From: Spiroplasma citri
GTDB lineage: Bacteria > Bacillota_I > Bacilli_A > Mycoplasmatales > Mycoplasmataceae
Assembly (NCBI RefSeq): GCF_001886855.1
Contig: NZ_CP013197.1
Span: 1,054,001 to 1,118,000 of the forward strand
Direction of reading: 5' to 3'
DNA: 64,000 bases
Shown here: piece by piece, positions 1 to 10,879 of the stretch
How positions within the stretch are numbered: the first letter of the stretch is position 1
How the letters are laid out: each line of letters opens with the position of its first letter
Translations under genes and position numbers: made by a program
The notes under the pieces: model-generated
The model's database searches: none
The model's input: the letters and a program-made list of their open reading frames with translations, nothing else
Told to the model about the DNA's origin: nothing

Positions 1-2
1 CG

Positions 3-236
3 GATGCTGGGTTAGGAATTCGGTTTTTTAAAATAATTATTCCCCTTGAATTCGCTAATAAGTATGATAGTCAATGGTTAAAGTTTGTGCGTGATTTAAA
101 GAATGATGAAATTGTTAATAAAAAAGAATATTATTGGTCGGAAATCACAAAATTAAGCGTTAAAGAACGATTGGAGTTATTTGATATTGATATTTTGAAA
201 AAGAATTTAAAACCTAAAAAAAGAGAAAGGAAATAG
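3..236 (+). CDS. C-terminal end of a plectrovirus protein (cut by window edge)
   Basis: Open from the window edge to a TAG stop, giving about 77 residues ending in a very basic tail (KNLKPKKRERK). It lies directly upstream of two small membrane proteins and the large ORF1, in the compact order of SpV1-type plectroviruses, where the preceding gene may be an assembly or replication protein. Nothing in the visible part identifies the function, so the viral assignment rests on context. The other end lies outside the window. Confidence 0.6.
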   Translation, partial: DAGLGIRFFKIIIPLEFANKYDSQWLKFVRDLKNDEIVNKKEYYWSEITKLSVKERLELFDIDILKKNLKPKKRERK

Positions 237-241
237 TAAAG

Positions 242-583
242 ATGATTAATTTATTAGTTGAAAATAATAATAGTAATTGAGACAAGATTTTTAGTTTTGT
301 TTTTGATATATTTTTGTTTATTTTTGATGTAATTTGAAATACAAAATTACCGATGACAAATACCTCAATTGCTTATTTTTTAATCTTTTTTATGGTTATT
401 AAGTTATCGATTTATGCAATTCACGGCACATCAACACAATATAATAATTTAGGTTTGACAGTTAATAATGGTGTTTCGCAAGTATATTCGTCAACTGTAC
501 GAGAAGATATTAATACTGTTAAAAGAGAAATTAAGCGTCAAAATGTTAGACAACAAGCAAAAGTTAAAAGAGGTGTTAAGTAA
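242..583 (+). CDS. Small plectrovirus membrane protein, 113 aa
   Basis: Starts at the ATG six bases after the previous stop. One TGA-coded Trp lies in the N-terminal third. A hydrophobic segment at about residues 15-60 is followed by a basic, polar tail rich in Lys and Arg ([19 protein letters not shown]). That layout fits a single- or double-pass membrane protein with a cytoplasmic basic tail, as in filamentous phage minor coat or assembly proteins. The stop overlaps the next start as TAATG, which implies translational coupling. The role is inferred from position only. Confidence 0.65.
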
Positions 584-819
584 TGATTAAATTAGTTTTA
601 TTGGTGGCGGCGATTGCGATATTTGGAACTGGTTTTATTACTGTTATTATTAATCAATTTACATCAGCAAAAAATATTATTATGGATTTATATAATTCTG
701 ATACTTGGTTGATTTGATTATTTGGTAGAATGGCAGTTTTGTTTAGTCATCCGTTAATGTTAACGATATCAAGTTTATATATTGTTGGGTTTATTGTTTC
801 AAAAACATTGTATAGTTAG
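583..819 (+). CDS. Small plectrovirus membrane protein, 78 aa
   Basis: Begins in a TAATG overlap with the upstream gene. It has two hydrophobic segments: residues 1-20 ([20 protein letters not shown]) and the C-terminal third. It looks like a small hairpin membrane protein of the viral assembly machinery, but no specific function is visible. A 74-bp piece of this gene (708-781) is repeated exactly at 26691-26764, where it forms the end of a broken methyltransferase gene, so this gene has been a recombination partner with the chromosome. Confidence 0.65.
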
Positions 820-830
820 GAGTTAAGTTT

Positions 831-2957
831 ATGAAAAAATCGTTATCTTTATTTGCCATATTTATTTTAAGTTTTTTGGGTTTAGTTATTCCATTTATTA
901 CTTTAACGGCGTTTAGGCCCTTAAATGAGGAGCAATATACGCTTAAACAAGAAAGTAGTACTGGTAAAGGTATTAATGAAACTGATTTTATTAATACAAT
1001 GTTTTTACGCAGTAGTTTTTTTGAAAATTGGTCGGAAACAAATTACTTTATTAATCCAACTTTAAAAACATCAAAAAATTTATTGTTTAATGATAAATGG
1101 TATTTAGATTTTTTACAAGATAGTTATTCAACCGGAGTTGTTTATGATAAACCTTGTGAAATATTTTTGAATTATTATCGACAATGACATAGTTTAAAAA
1201 ATCGTTATATGGTTGAAAAATTTTATGATGTTAAAAAGGAGAATTTTTTGGATGATTTAACTGATTTTATTTATGCTTTTGCTGTAAAATATAAGATGTT
1301 TGATGTATCGAAAGAAATTGTGGAAAATGTTGACCGCTATAAAGAAAATCATTATCCAAGAGTTAAGTTAAAACAAGATAATTGAAAATTAATTACTAAT
1401 AGATATATTCCACGAGATACTGGATGATATATTATAATTTATGAAAGTTTTAATTTATGACGAATAGAAAAAATTAATAGTTCTAAAAACTTCGGAAGTA
1501 ATACTGGTTATCCAATGGATATTATATATAAATGAGAATTAAATAATGAACCTACGAATTTACAATTACCAACCATTGATAAAAACACTGGTGAAATTAC
1601 TGATTGAAATAGTTATCAACAAAGTCGTGTAAAACAGTTTATTGATTTATCTTTATATTCTGTTTTGCAAGAAAATATTAGAGTTCAGCAAGGTGGTAGT
1701 GCGGATTATGAAAATCCGAATAAGGTTGGAACAAAGCGGATAATTTTTGATTTTGAGACGGTTGACGAGTTGGATGTTAAAAATATTAAAAAAGCAATTT
1801 ATCGGATGATTTTGACTGTTGATGAAGCAAATTTAATTATTTCTGGTAGTTTAGAGTTAAATAATATTAATAATGATGATTTAAGTTTTAATTTTAGTTT
1901 TATGCGAACTGGAATGGGTGAGGTTTTTAATTTTAATGGTTCAATTTATTCATCATTAAATAGTAAAGACTTAAAGTATTATCAACAATTTAGCGGTCAG
2001 TTTGATTTATCTAAGTTTTTACAGTCGTTTTTTGCAAGTGCATTGGTGCCCGTGTTTCAAAATCGTAGTTCGTTTATTGAAAATGGATATATTGATAATT
2101 TACAATATGATACTGTTTTAGTTAACTTTTTTGCGTTGAAATTACAAAATTTTAATAATATTTTGTTGATTGAAAATATTAACGATAAATTACAATTTGA
2201 TAAATTATTAAATAGTATGTTTAAGATTTCACAGAAATTTTATACTAATTATTTACGTACGATTTTTGATTTAGAAAATAATACTTATGTTCAAGGTTAT
2301 AATAAAAAATATGGTTTGTTAGTAAATAATGGTTTTAAAATTTACCCACGATATTTTTATTTTTCTGATAAATATAAGCAATTAGATATTAAATTATATT
2401 CAGCATTTAAAAATCGGTTTTATACGATTAATAATTATGGTAGTGTTTTTAATTATGATTTTTCGGTTGCTAATAATTATAATATTAAGTCAAATTCGGG
2501 TTATGTTTTTGGCGGTGATTTACAAAATAAATATGGTTTGCAATATAAAAAAATTGAAGAACAAAAAATCGGTTATAATGTTTTTGAATTGCAAGCACAA
2601 AAAGAGAATGATATGTACCGATATTATGATTTTAATTTTGGGATTTATAATTGACAAGAAATTAATAATGGTGGGTTGTTCCCCGATAAACAATGATGAC
2701 AAGTGCAATATGTAACGCCAGAGGGTTGATGAGATTTTGGTGCTCATATTAAAAATGCGGTGATTTGAATTGTCAATACTATTCCCGGTGTTAAACAAGT
2801 TAATGAATTAGCGAGTGGTGTTGGTAAGGTTTTTGAAACAGTATATAGTTTTTTTAGTCAAATATTTGAAGTATGAAAATTTAATCCAGCATTGTATAGT
2901 ACAATAACAAATATTTTTTTATTAATTATTTTTATGAAATTTGTGCGATTAATATAA
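831..2957 (+). CDS. Plectrovirus ORF1, large adsorption-type virion protein, 708 aa
   Basis: One reading frame once TGA is read as Trp. It starts with a signal-like helix (residues 1-28), has a long Asn/Tyr/Phe-rich central body, and ends in a hydrophobic stretch (IFLLIIFMKFV) followed by a short basic end. Signal, long exterior and C-terminal anchor match pIII-like adsorption proteins of filamentous phages, and SpV1 ORF1 is the family counterpart. The start follows AGGAG by eight bases. Residues about 183-248 are encoded by a segment found, identical over 195 bp, in the convergent lipoprotein gene downstream. A second, broken copy of ORF1 lies at 56177-57527. Confidence 0.75.
1379..1573. repeat. 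195-bp inverted repeat, partner at 3027-3221
   Basis: The plus strand here and the minus strand of 3027-3221 are identical over all 195 positions I compared. The two arms encode the same peptide in two different proteins, the viral ORF1 and a lipoprotein. Just beyond the identical block, the next 40 or so bases still align but carry five substitutions. Confidence 0.9.
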
Positions 2958-2985
2958 AAAAGGAACTGTTATTAAGTTCCTTTTT
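2957..2985. terminator. Bidirectional hairpin terminator between ORF1 and lipoprotein gene
   Basis: AAAAAGGAACT and AGTTCCTTTTT pair around a seven-base loop, with A and T runs on both sides. It sits between two convergent genes, ORF1 (plus) and the lipoprotein (minus). The lipoprotein stop codon lies inside the hairpin. Confidence 0.8.
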
Positions 2986-3373
2986 GTTCTTTTCAGTCAG
3001 TAATTTTACCAGTATTTTTGTCAATAGTTGGTAATTGTAAATTCGTAGGTTCATTATTTAATTCTCATTTATATATAATATCCATTGGATAACCAGTATT
3101 ACTTCCGAAGTTTTTAGAACTATTAATTTTTTCTATTCGTCATAAATTAAAACTTTCATAAATTATAATATATCATCCAGTATCTCGTGGAATATATCTA
3201 TTAGTAATTAATTTTCAATTACTATTTTCTGGTGGTTGTTGTGCGTTATATGATGGTTTTGGTTTATTATCTTCTTCGTTTTTATTATTATTTTCTTTTT
3301 TACAACTGATTAATGTTGTTGTACTTGTTGCGGTTAATCCGATTGCTCCTATTATGCTAAGTCATTTTTTCAT
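2972..3373 (-). CDS. Plectrovirus-associated lipoprotein with an ORF1-derived domain, 133 aa
   Basis: Starts at an ATG with AAGGAG upstream. Residues 1-24 form a lipoprotein signal ending in the lipobox LISC, so the mature protein should be a membrane-anchored surface lipoprotein. Residues 25-50 are a charged linker (KKENNNKNEEDNKPK). From about residue 51 the protein repeats the ORF1 segment beginning NWKLITNRYIPRDTGWYI, with identical DNA. It is convergent with ORF1. A second allele, dead and with a different C-terminal segment, is at 55940-56098. What it does is unknown; a surface, receptor-mimic or exclusion role is possible but unproven. Confidence 0.75.
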
Positions 3374-3480
3374 ATATATTGCTCCTTTTTATTTTTTTAT
3401 ATAATTGATTTTATCACATATCAATTATATATCAATTATTCGTATTAAATATTAATTTTATAAGTTAATGAAAGGTATAT
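3374..3480 (-). promoter_or_regulatory. Promoter region of the lipoprotein gene
   Basis: On the minus strand TTGATA followed 16 bases later by GATAAAAT could be -35 and -10 elements, with AAGGAG just before the ATG. The motif ATATCAATTAT occurs twice in tandem here. The same stretch recurs in inverted position near 55860-55930, beside the second lipoprotein copy. Confidence 0.4.
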
Positions 3481-3487
3481 AAATGTT

Positions 3488-4456
3488 ATGTATAGTCATT
3501 TAAGTTTTATGGATAAAGTTAAATTAGAACAATTATTATTATCAAAAATTTTTTTAAAAAAGAATGGTGAGCAGAATATTTCTGCAATCGCTAAATATTT
3601 GAATAGACATCGTAGTACTATTTTACGAGAAATTAAGCGTTTTAAAACTATTGATGAATATAGTGCTTATAAGTCAGATAAAATGTATTATGAGAAAAGA
3701 AAAAAGAATAATAAAAGATTTAAGTTTACAGAAGAACAATTAAATTTTATTCATCTGAGATTTAATGTTTATCATGATTCACCATCAGAACTTATTTATC
3801 GTTATTTTTTAAAATTTAAAGTTAAATTTCCCGTTTGTGTTAAAACATTGTATAAATGAATTCGTTTAGGTTTTTATGGTTTTTTAAAACAGAATTTACG
3901 ACACCATGGTAAAAAATACAAAAGAAAAGGAAAATCTGATAATCGTGGTAAATTAACTGATTTTAAGTCAATTTGAGATATTGATAATAAAGTTTCTAAT
4001 GTTGGATGACTTGAAATGGATACAGTGGTTGGTAAAGACCATAAATCTGCTATTTTAGTTTTAGTAGAACAATTAAGTAAAAAATATTTTGCAATAAAAT
4101 TAGAAAATCATACTGCTAGGGAAGTTGAGAAAAAGTTTAAAGATATTATTATAAAAAATAATTTAATTGGAAAAATAAAAGGAATAATAACAGATAGAAG
4201 GAAAGAATTTAGTAAATGAAGAGAAATGGAAATATTTGCTGAAACACAAGTATATTTTTGTGATGCTGGTTCACCACAACAAAAACCTTTAATTGAATAT
4301 ATGAATAGTGAATTAAGACATTGATTTCCTAAGGGAACTGATTTTAATAAAGTTAGTCAAAAACAAATAGATTGAGTAGTTAATGTTATAAATGATAAAC
4401 TCCGACCGTGTTTAAATTGAATAAGTTCAAAAGAAATGTTTTTGCAGAATATATAA
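3488..4456 (+). CDS. IS30-family transposase (plectrovirus-borne), 322 aa
   Basis: N-terminal helix-turn-helix (NRHRSTILREIKRF, about residues 37-50), then a DDE domain: MDTVVG at about 177-182, ITDRRKEF carrying the second Asp, and GSPQQKPLIEYMNSELRHWF carrying the Glu. It is full length for the IS30 family. The usual TDNGKEF reads TDRRKEF here, which keeps the Asp. SpV1-type viruses are known to carry an IS30-type ORF3, so this is probably a viral gene and not a free insertion. In the second viral copy the corresponding place is taken by an unrelated transposase (54744-55834). Confidence 0.85.
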
Positions 4457-4760
4457 ACAATAAATATTTAAAAATGTATATTAAATTATAAAATATGTCA
4501 TTAAAATAATAAAATATGTATTTATTAATTAAAATTAATAAATTATTTTTTAGTTTGTTTAAATATTGATAAAATAATTAATTTTTTTAAATTTATGGTT
4601 GATTTTTGTAATTTTTATTATATTATTTAATTAATAAAGATTTGTTGCACTTCATTTTACATAATTCATTATTATTTGAATTTTTAATAAATTAACAAAT
4701 TTATAAATATTTTTATACAGAGAGAAAACCATAATAATACCTTAAATATAATTAAATTGA
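4457..4760. other. AT-rich non-coding viral flank
   Basis: No gene is visible. 4712-4730 (TTTATACAGAGAGAAAACC) and about 50 bases before it recur at 19114-19132, and the 19-mer appears inverted at 18878-18896, so this is shared viral or mobile sequence. Confidence 0.5.
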
Positions 4761-5038
4761 TATTTTTACAATATACACTGTTTACAAGTTTTAAAAAAAG
4801 TAGGTGTATTTATAAAAAATATTATAAAAATTTTTGGTTCAAAACTGTTATTATTATGACCTTTAATAGAAATATCTTATTTCTATTAAATCCTACTAAA
4901 AAATATTTTTCATAATAGACTCAATATTATGAATAATAAACAATATAGATTTATCAACCTTAAAATTATCCCAATATTAAAGATAATAATAAAGTTTATT
5001 AAAAAATAAATTTGTAAACAGTGTATAGTGTAAAAATA
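4761..5038. repeat. MITE-like element, copy A (about 278 bp)
   Basis: Bounded by imperfect inverted ends, TTTTTACAATATACACTG on the left and the inverse, GTGTATAGTGTAAAAA, on the right. There is no coding capacity. Related copies lie at 19161-19352 and 27610-27936, and one end is at 32147. Copies differ by internal deletions. Each lies just beyond the 3' end of a coat-protein cassette, so it may be part of the viral genome and not an independent element. Confidence 0.6.
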
Positions 5039-5139
5039 AACAATAAAATTATTTAATCAAATCACATATAAAAACTATTGTGCCACAGTTAAAATACATT
5101 ATTCTTTAAGTGCTTCATTTTCTTCTTTAAATATAAATA

Positions 5140-5391
5140 CTAAAATCCTTTAACCATAACACGGAAAAAGTTTAAAATTTTAATAATACAAAATACAGCA
5201 AATGGAATTAATATAATTCACGCTTCACCTAAGAAAACCATTATCTCAGGTAAAATATTTGTTATACCTTCTTTAACTTTTCATAATGCACTAGTCAAAC
5301 CCGTTCAAATACCAGTCATACCTTCAATCATAGTTTTAGGTGTAGGTGCTGTTAAAAAATTAAACGCTGTTGTTAAATACATACCTAACAT
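5140..5391 (-). CDS. Plectrovirus major coat protein, copy A, 83 aa
   Basis: Small protein beginning [15 protein letters not shown], with a short amphipathic middle (residues 20-48), a hydrophobic core (FLGEAWIILIPFAVFCIIKI) and a basic C-terminus (NFFRVMVKGF). Hydrophobic core plus basic DNA-facing tail is the plan of filamentous phage major coat proteins. GGAG lies upstream, and the start overlaps the stop of the preceding small gene as TAATG. Copies at 19430, 28014 and 31818 share the first eight residues and the last twelve. This copy is open throughout. Confidence 0.75.
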
Positions 5392-5540
5392 TATTTATTA
5401 CTCTCCTTTCTTTCAATTTCTTTTTTATCTTTTTTCTTTCCTCGAATTTGTTTAATTTTTTGGTAAATTAATAAACCAAAATAAAGAAAAATTGCTAATA
5501 CAATAACAACACTAAATATTGTAGTTAATCAAGTTGGCAT
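5391..5540 (-). CDS. Small plectrovirus membrane protein, copy A, 49 aa
   Basis: MPTWLTT start after GGAG, one membrane helix (residues 4-25), then a highly basic tail ([17 protein letters not shown]). It is translationally coupled to the coat gene by TAATG. It is present beside all four coat-gene copies, with the helix varying (LYFGLL or VWIGLS) and the tail conserved. Likely a virion or assembly protein; the role is inferred from context. Confidence 0.7.
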
Positions 5541-5569
5541 ATTACATCTCCTCTATAAAAATATTGCGG

Positions 5570-5649
5570 CACGCTTCGCGTGTTCGCTACGCTCAAAATA
5601 AACTATATTGAATAAATTACCGCTAATAAATTACGCGGATAATTTATTC
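5570..5649. other. Two hairpins between the 49-aa and 37-aa genes, copy A
   Basis: 5570-5582 is a GC-rich hairpin, CACGC-TTC-GCGTG, in otherwise AT-rich DNA. 5610-5649 is a second stem (GAATAAATTACCGC against GCGGATAATTTATTC) with one bulged A. Equivalent AT-rich stems occur at 19917-19958, 28485-28523 and 31541-31582. Candidate replication origin, packaging signal or RNA processing site of the virus. Confidence 0.6.
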
Positions 5650-5757
5650 ATTTTCTTTTACATTATTAATTACTATCTTATTTACAGTATTAATAACAAT
5701 ATCTTTTCCATACTTAATTACTAAGGACCGCAAAATAAAATAATGTTTCTTTTCAAT
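5644..5757 (-). CDS. Plectrovirus 37-aa protein, copy A, with ATT start
   Basis: The frame matches the 37-residue protein of copy C (MERKHYFILRS...), but the start codon is ATT in place of ATG. GAAAGGAG lies in the usual position upstream. It may be poorly translated or dead. The protein is basic, with a hydrophobic patch HYFILRS and the conserved YGKD/INTVNKI core seen in all copies. Function unknown. Its stop lies inside the neighbouring hairpin. Confidence 0.5.
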   Translation of the reverse strand: MEKKHYFILRSLVIKYGKDIVINTVNKIVINNVKENE

Positions 5758-5759
5758 AA

Positions 5760-5787
5760 AAAATCAACTCCTTTCAAAGTTGATTTG
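5760..5787 (-). promoter_or_regulatory. Hairpin covering the ribosome binding site of the 37-aa gene
   Basis: AAATCAACT pairs with AGTTGATTT. Read on the minus strand, the ribosome binding site AAAGGAG straddles the loop and the second arm. The same structure with a longer stem stands at 28638-28663 and in a relic at 41481-41506. It could control translation or end upstream transcription. Confidence 0.55.
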
Positions 5788-5827
5788 TTACACTTCGATT
5801 ACAAAATGCAAAAAGATTAATTATGGC

Positions 5828-6370
5828 CTAATTACTCTTTTTATAATGTCAAAATTGTTCATCATCTCAAATTTTATTTGTACTACGCTCATTAATTCGA
5901 ACAAAAACAATTGATAAACTAATTCCAATTATTGTTGCAACAGCAATTTGAATTGCATCAATACTTAATTCAACAATTGCAACATCAGGTTCAAACATAA
6001 TATAACTATATAAAACATATAATAATAACATTAAGCTACTAACAAAAATAGCACCATAACGACTTAAAATCCGAGCCCCATAATAAGTAATAAAAAACAT
6101 TAAAATTCTAATCAAAATTGAAATTGGAATATAAATAAAACCCCCTGTAATAAGGTCAATAATTGTTACATACAAAATACCACTAATTAATAACATTGGT
6201 CCTTTGATTAAAGTTATTAAGGCTAAAAATAAACCATCTGCTAACTGAATAATCCCTTTACCAACGCCAAAATGAATCCAAATAAATTGTGAAATATAGG
6301 CAATAGCTACTAACAAGGCTGTAATTAACCCTGTTGTTGCTAAATATTTTAATGATTTTAAACGATACAT
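5828..6370 (-). CDS. ECF transporter S component, substrate unknown, about 180 aa
   Basis: Integral membrane protein with five or six helices. The stretch GIIQLADGLFLALITLIKGPMLLISG is typical of the substrate-binding S subunit of energy-coupling factor vitamin transporters. The S subunit would work with a shared EcfAA'T module encoded elsewhere. Two TGA-coded Trp lie in the C-terminal tail. The start is uncertain: I chose the ATG at 6370, while an in-frame TTG at 6391 would overlap fmt. It is the last gene of the tsaE-to-fmt operon. The vitamin transported cannot be read from the sequence. Confidence 0.7.
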
Positions 6371-6371
6371 T

Positions 6372-7331
6372 TTAAATAAAAATATTTCCAACTATGATTT
6401 CTGACGATGCATTATGATAATAATTTTTAGCATCAGTTGCTTTTTTACCTTCGCGTTGTAAACGCGTAATTAATAAATAACCATCTTCAACTTTAACTTT
6501 AATCCCTAATTTTGAAATATCAATAATTGTTCCATTTACAAAATCAGCGTCTTTTTCAGCTAATGGTTCTAAAGTAATCGCTGCTTGATGCAATTTATAA
6601 TGAATATTATTAACAGTTGTGTAAGCAATTGGTCATGCATATAAACCACGAATTTGATCAACAATTTTTTGTTTTGGTAAAAATCAATTCACTTTTTCTT
6701 CATCGCGGGTAATGTTATAAGCAAATGTTGCTTGACTATCATCTTGTGGTGTTCCCTTAATTTTGCCAGTAATAATATCTAATAAGTGCTTTTCAATCAT
6801 TGTTCCTGCTAAAACCATTAAACGGTCATGCAAAGATGAAGCTGTTTCCGTTGGACTAATTGGAATTGTTGTTTGAACATACATTTCGCCCGCATCCATT
6901 TTTTTAATCATTTGCATTAGCGTAATCCCAGTTTCTTGTTCACCATAAATAATAGCTTTATGAATGGGAGCGCCACCACGTAATTTTGGTAATAACGAAG
7001 CATGAACATTAATACAATTAATCAGGGCTAATTTTAAAATTCGCTCTGGAATAAACTGCCCATAAGCACATGTCACAATAATATCTGGTTGCAAAGTGAC
7101 TAACTCTGCATAAAGATCATTAATTTTTTCTGGTTGAAAAACAGGAATTTGATTTGTTAAAGCAAATTCTTTTACTGGGGAAAATTGAACAAGTTGTTGC
7201 CGTCCAATTTTTCGATCAGGTTGGGTAACAATCCCAATTATTTCAATTGTTGGACTTAACTTTTGCAAAGCCTTTAAAACAGCTGTCGCAAAGATTGGTG
7301 TTCCCATAAAAATTACTCTATATTTTTGCAT
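6372..7331 (-). CDS. fmt: Methionyl-tRNA formyltransferase, 319 aa
   Basis: Transfers a formyl group from 10-formyl-THF to initiator Met-tRNA. N-terminal GART domain: MGTPIFATAVLKAL near the start, the formyl-transfer motif NVHASLLPKLRGGAPI with catalytic Asn and His, and MDAGEM with the catalytic Asp. The C-terminal tRNA-binding domain is complete, and total length is normal. Two in-frame TGA encode Trp at about 216 and 232. Its start lies within the last 14 bases of the DUF2779 gene, so the two are coupled. The formyl donor would come from fhs and folD further along the window. Confidence 0.95.
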
Positions 7332-9342
7332 CTTTTTTCCCTCCCTTAATTGGTGTCAAAGGTGCCATTAAACGAACAATGTGTTGATAAATTACGACCA
7401 TTGCTAATGTATCCCGATTACAATACTTTAACATTTCTGCTCGAAATGATTTTTGTCAAATGGTGATTGGAATATTATTTTCCACGCGACGACGAAAGAT
7501 TTCACTCGCCATATCACCTTTTTGCACCTTTAATGTTTGATAAGTAAATTGATTATCAAATGCTGGTTGCGTTTTTTTAATTGAAGCTGAACCATAAAAT
7601 TCTTTTTTATAAATCATAAAATCCTGAAAAAAATCCATTAAATCAATTGTTTTATTTCGAATAATACTTAATTTTTTTTGTCAATTTTGATAATTTGTAA
7701 TACGTTCCTCATTCCGGTTTTGATTAATTAAGATTGTTAAATAACTAATTAATTCCGCTAAAACCTTACATTCAAAACTCTTATAATAAGCAACATAAAC
7801 CCCTCCACCATGACTAAATAAATCAGTAACTAAATGTTCAATTAGTGCTAAGCGTGGATCACCATCACCATCTGCTAAAAAAGCATGATGTTCCATTGTT
7901 GTTTCATCTTGATAATCAAAGTGATTATCTTTAATAATATGGACTGAATATTGAAATGGAATTTGTTGATAAGAATATGAATAATCAAAACGAGGAACCG
8001 CTGCTTTCATTGTTTCAAAATCATACATATATAATGGATACTGATAATGCTCTAAAATTTGTTTAATGATAGCAACCTTTTTGGGGTCAACAACTGGGAC
8101 ATTATCTTGAACAGCAAGAATTTGACGTTGTTGTTTTTCTGAAAATAAAATTGGTTTTTTTTGTCGAGTTAATTGTTTAAAGGTAAATGGTAACACAATA
8201 TCTTTTAATAAATCAATGTGTTCTTGATATTTTAATAATGTCTTTTTTTCCCTTCCCCGGGTTAATTCAAAGACACTATGATGCGGTGGTAAATAACTAG
8301 TAACATGCTGACAATAACCATAACGATCACCTTTTCCATTTAAACATTGTTCCTTACTAAATAACGGAAAAATTGTTTCAACTGATTGCATAAAGTAATG
8401 TTTAATTAAAGTTAAATCATCAGTAATAATACGATTTTTCGCAACGCGTTTGGAAAACTGTCCAGTCATCATTTGCTGACAAAATTTTAATAAACTAACA
8501 GCCGGTAAGGTTTTTGTTGGCAATTTATAAAGATCTTGAAACATAAACAACTGGTCATCATCAATATCACCAACACGCTGATACTCCGAATTTAATAACA
8601 TCAAAGAAATTCGACTAATTGTTAACCCTGCCCCAGTTAAAACATAATACTGATAGGCAACGTCATAACCATATTCATCCTTGACATCCTTATTAACATA
8701 CATTTGTGCCTCTTTGTCATATTTCCGACCAGTTGAGGCTTTAACCTCAATTAAATGATAAGTTCCATCTGGAAGTTTTTTTAAAATATCACACTTTGTA
8801 ATACAATTGTTATAAACAAAAGATGGTTCAAAATAAACATCATAGTTTGAATTTGCTAATACTTCCGTTGTTTTTGCAAAAGCAATTTTCTTACTGTAAT
8901 GTTCTAAATTAAAATAATTATGATCACGCATAAAATATTCCCGCGCACGTTGACCAACTTCATTTCCATCAGCAATTGTTTCACCAGGATAAAAATCAAT
9001 TTTAACATCTGCCATTGTTGTTGGGGCATCATCTGGTAAAGTTCGTACATCATTATTATCGGCGCCTTCATCTGCTGGTCAATAAGTTTCTAGCGCTAAA
9101 TCATATAAATGCGGTTGAAATAAACCTTTTCCCCCTTCATTTTCATCATCAAGAAAAATGGTTTCATCAATTTTGGCACTGTTAATATTATCGTGCAAAT
9201 CAAAAAAGACCGAAATTTTTTGAGCTGTCACTCATTCTTGAACTGTTTTTAAATTACTTCGCGAGGCTAATGTTCAAGCAATTTTAAAACATTTTTTAAA
9301 TCGTTTAAAATCTTCTTTTTTTAAAGTGATTCCTAAATCCAT
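7318..9342 (-). CDS. DUF2779 protein with PD-(D/E)XK and DEDD-type nuclease features, 674 aa
   Basis: Large soluble protein. Residues about 110-200 hold CDILKK...HLIEVKAS, with the Asp and ExK pattern of a PD-(D/E)XK nuclease. The C-terminal third begins YMYDFETM (DxE) and later has YYKSFECKVL, DLMDFF and YCNRDTLAMV, the layout of a DEDD exonuclease with a final Tyr and Asp. DUF2779 proteins combine such parts, but their cellular role is not settled; DNA or RNA repair is a guess. The start at 9342 gives a continuous frame containing three TGA-coded Trp. The stop overlaps fmt. Confidence 0.75.
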
Positions 9343-9405
9343 TGTTGCACTTCACTTTCGTTATTTGGAATTTGCTTTATAAATACAAAGAAAATAAGAT
9401 AGCAC

Positions 9406-10020
9406 TTATTTTCTAGGGACAAATTTCTCTGGTTTTGGTTTTGGGCGTTCATCAACAGGAAGTTGTCCAGCTTTGCGCAATTTCCGTTCTTCTTCACGCT
9501 TTTTAAGCATTTCAGCACGATGTGCCTCATATTCTTTTTTTGCAGCAATTTTCGCTGCTTTCTTTTCCTCTTTTGTTAACTTAACTTTTTTTTCACTAAT
9601 TTCAATGCGGTGTTTTGTTTCTTCTAAATCAATTTCTTGGTTAACAATTCAAGTTGTTTCATATTGTTTTTTACTAATTTTTTTTGAAATACCTTCAATT
9701 TCAAACGCTTTTTGTTCTAAAAAAGTATTTGTCTTTGCTTCATAAATATCAACAATAACATCAAAAATATCGCGATACTTAAATTCTTTTCCTTTTCGAG
9801 CAATAACTTTTTCATATTCTAATCTTAAATTTTTCCGATTATCAGTATCTTTAATATATAGTTTAATTTTATCTTTAACTTGTTTTTTTCGTTTTTCCCG
9901 TTCAATGCGCTGTGCTTTTCGTCCCATAATTGAAGAAACAATTGCAAAAATAATAACTGCAACTACAATTACGACTAAAATCACATTCATTGTCATACTA
10001 CCACCCAAAAAATTTGACAT
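9406..10020 (-). CDS. Membrane-anchored charged protein, 204 aa, unknown function
   Basis: Good ribosome binding site (AAAGGAG) twelve bases before ATG. One N-terminal helix (MNVILVVIVVAVIIFAIVSS, residues 11-30), then about 170 residues that are strongly charged and probably coiled coil, ending KPKPEKFVPRK. The TGA at 9649-9651 is read as Trp. I recognise no family. Its place between yebC-like and DUF2779 genes in one operon suggests expression with RNA-related functions. The topology suggests a cytoplasmic coil attached to the membrane. Confidence 0.7.
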
Positions 10021-10125
10021 TGTTATCTAAACTCCTTTTTTACTTTACTATTATTATGCACTATTAACGATAATTTTTCAATTGTTTCTAGTTTTCCAAA
10101 CTATTTTCCTACTTTTCATTCCTGT

Positions 10126-10842
10126 CTAAGCAAGTAAAACATTATGATAAACATCTTGCACATCATCAATGTAATCTAACATATTTAACATTTTTTCAAA
10201 TTGTTCAGCGTCATCTCCTTGCAAAGTAATGCGGTCATGGGGTAACATTGTAATTTCTGCCATTTGAAATGTGGTAATCCCTGCTTGGTCTAATGCGGTT
10301 TTAACATTATTAAATGCTGTTACTGGGGCATAAACAACAATTTGTCCATCTTCAGCAACAACATCATTAATATCACAATCTGCTAGTAATAATAATTCTA
10401 ATACTGCTTCAACAGTTTTATCGGTAAAAGCAAAAACTGCTAAATGATCAAATAAATGAACTACAGCTCCGTTAACTCCTAGTTTCCCTCCCGTTTTAGT
10501 AAAACAATTACGTACTTCTGCAACGGCACGGTTAACATTATCTGTTAATGTATCAACAATAATTGTACTACCGCCTGGTCCATAACCTTCATAACGAATT
10601 GCTTGATAATTTTTATTATCATTTCCGCTTGCTTTTTTAATTGCACGTTCAATAACATCTCGTGGAACTTGTTTTGCTTTTGCTTTATCAATTGCATTCC
10701 GTAATGCTAAGTTAGCATTGGGGTCAACACTTCCTTCACGCGCTGCTAAATAAATTTCCCGAGCAACACGATTATATAATACTGCTTTTTTAGCAGCCGT
10801 TGCTGCCATTAATTGCTTACGAACTTCAAATGCTCTTCCCAT
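10126..10842 (-). CDS. YebC/PmpR-family protein, 238 aa
   Basis: Opens MGRAFEVRKQLMAATAAKKA and continues with the conserved blocks NLALRNAIDKAKAKQVPRDVIERAIKKA and IRYEGYGPGGSTIIVDTLTDN. Length is that of the family. Members were long called transcriptional regulators; some now appear to act on translating ribosomes. GGAG lies close before the ATG. It is well separated (about 100 bp) from the gene downstream and close behind rimI. Confidence 0.92.
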   Translation of the reverse strand: MGRAFEVRKQLMAATAAKKAVLYNRVAREIYLAAREGSVDPNANLALRNAIDKAKAKQVPRDVIERAIKKASGNDNKNYQAIRYEGYGPGGSTIIVDTLTDNVNRAVAEVRNCFTKTGGKLGVNGAVVHLFDHLAVFAFTDKTVEAVLELLLLADCDINDVVAEDGQIVVYAPVTAFNNVKTALDQAGITTFQMAEITMLPHDRITLQGDDAEQFEKMLNMLDYIDDVQDVYHNVLLA

Positions 10843-10879
10843 CTTTTCTCTCCTTTACCACCTAGTTTTTTCTTATATA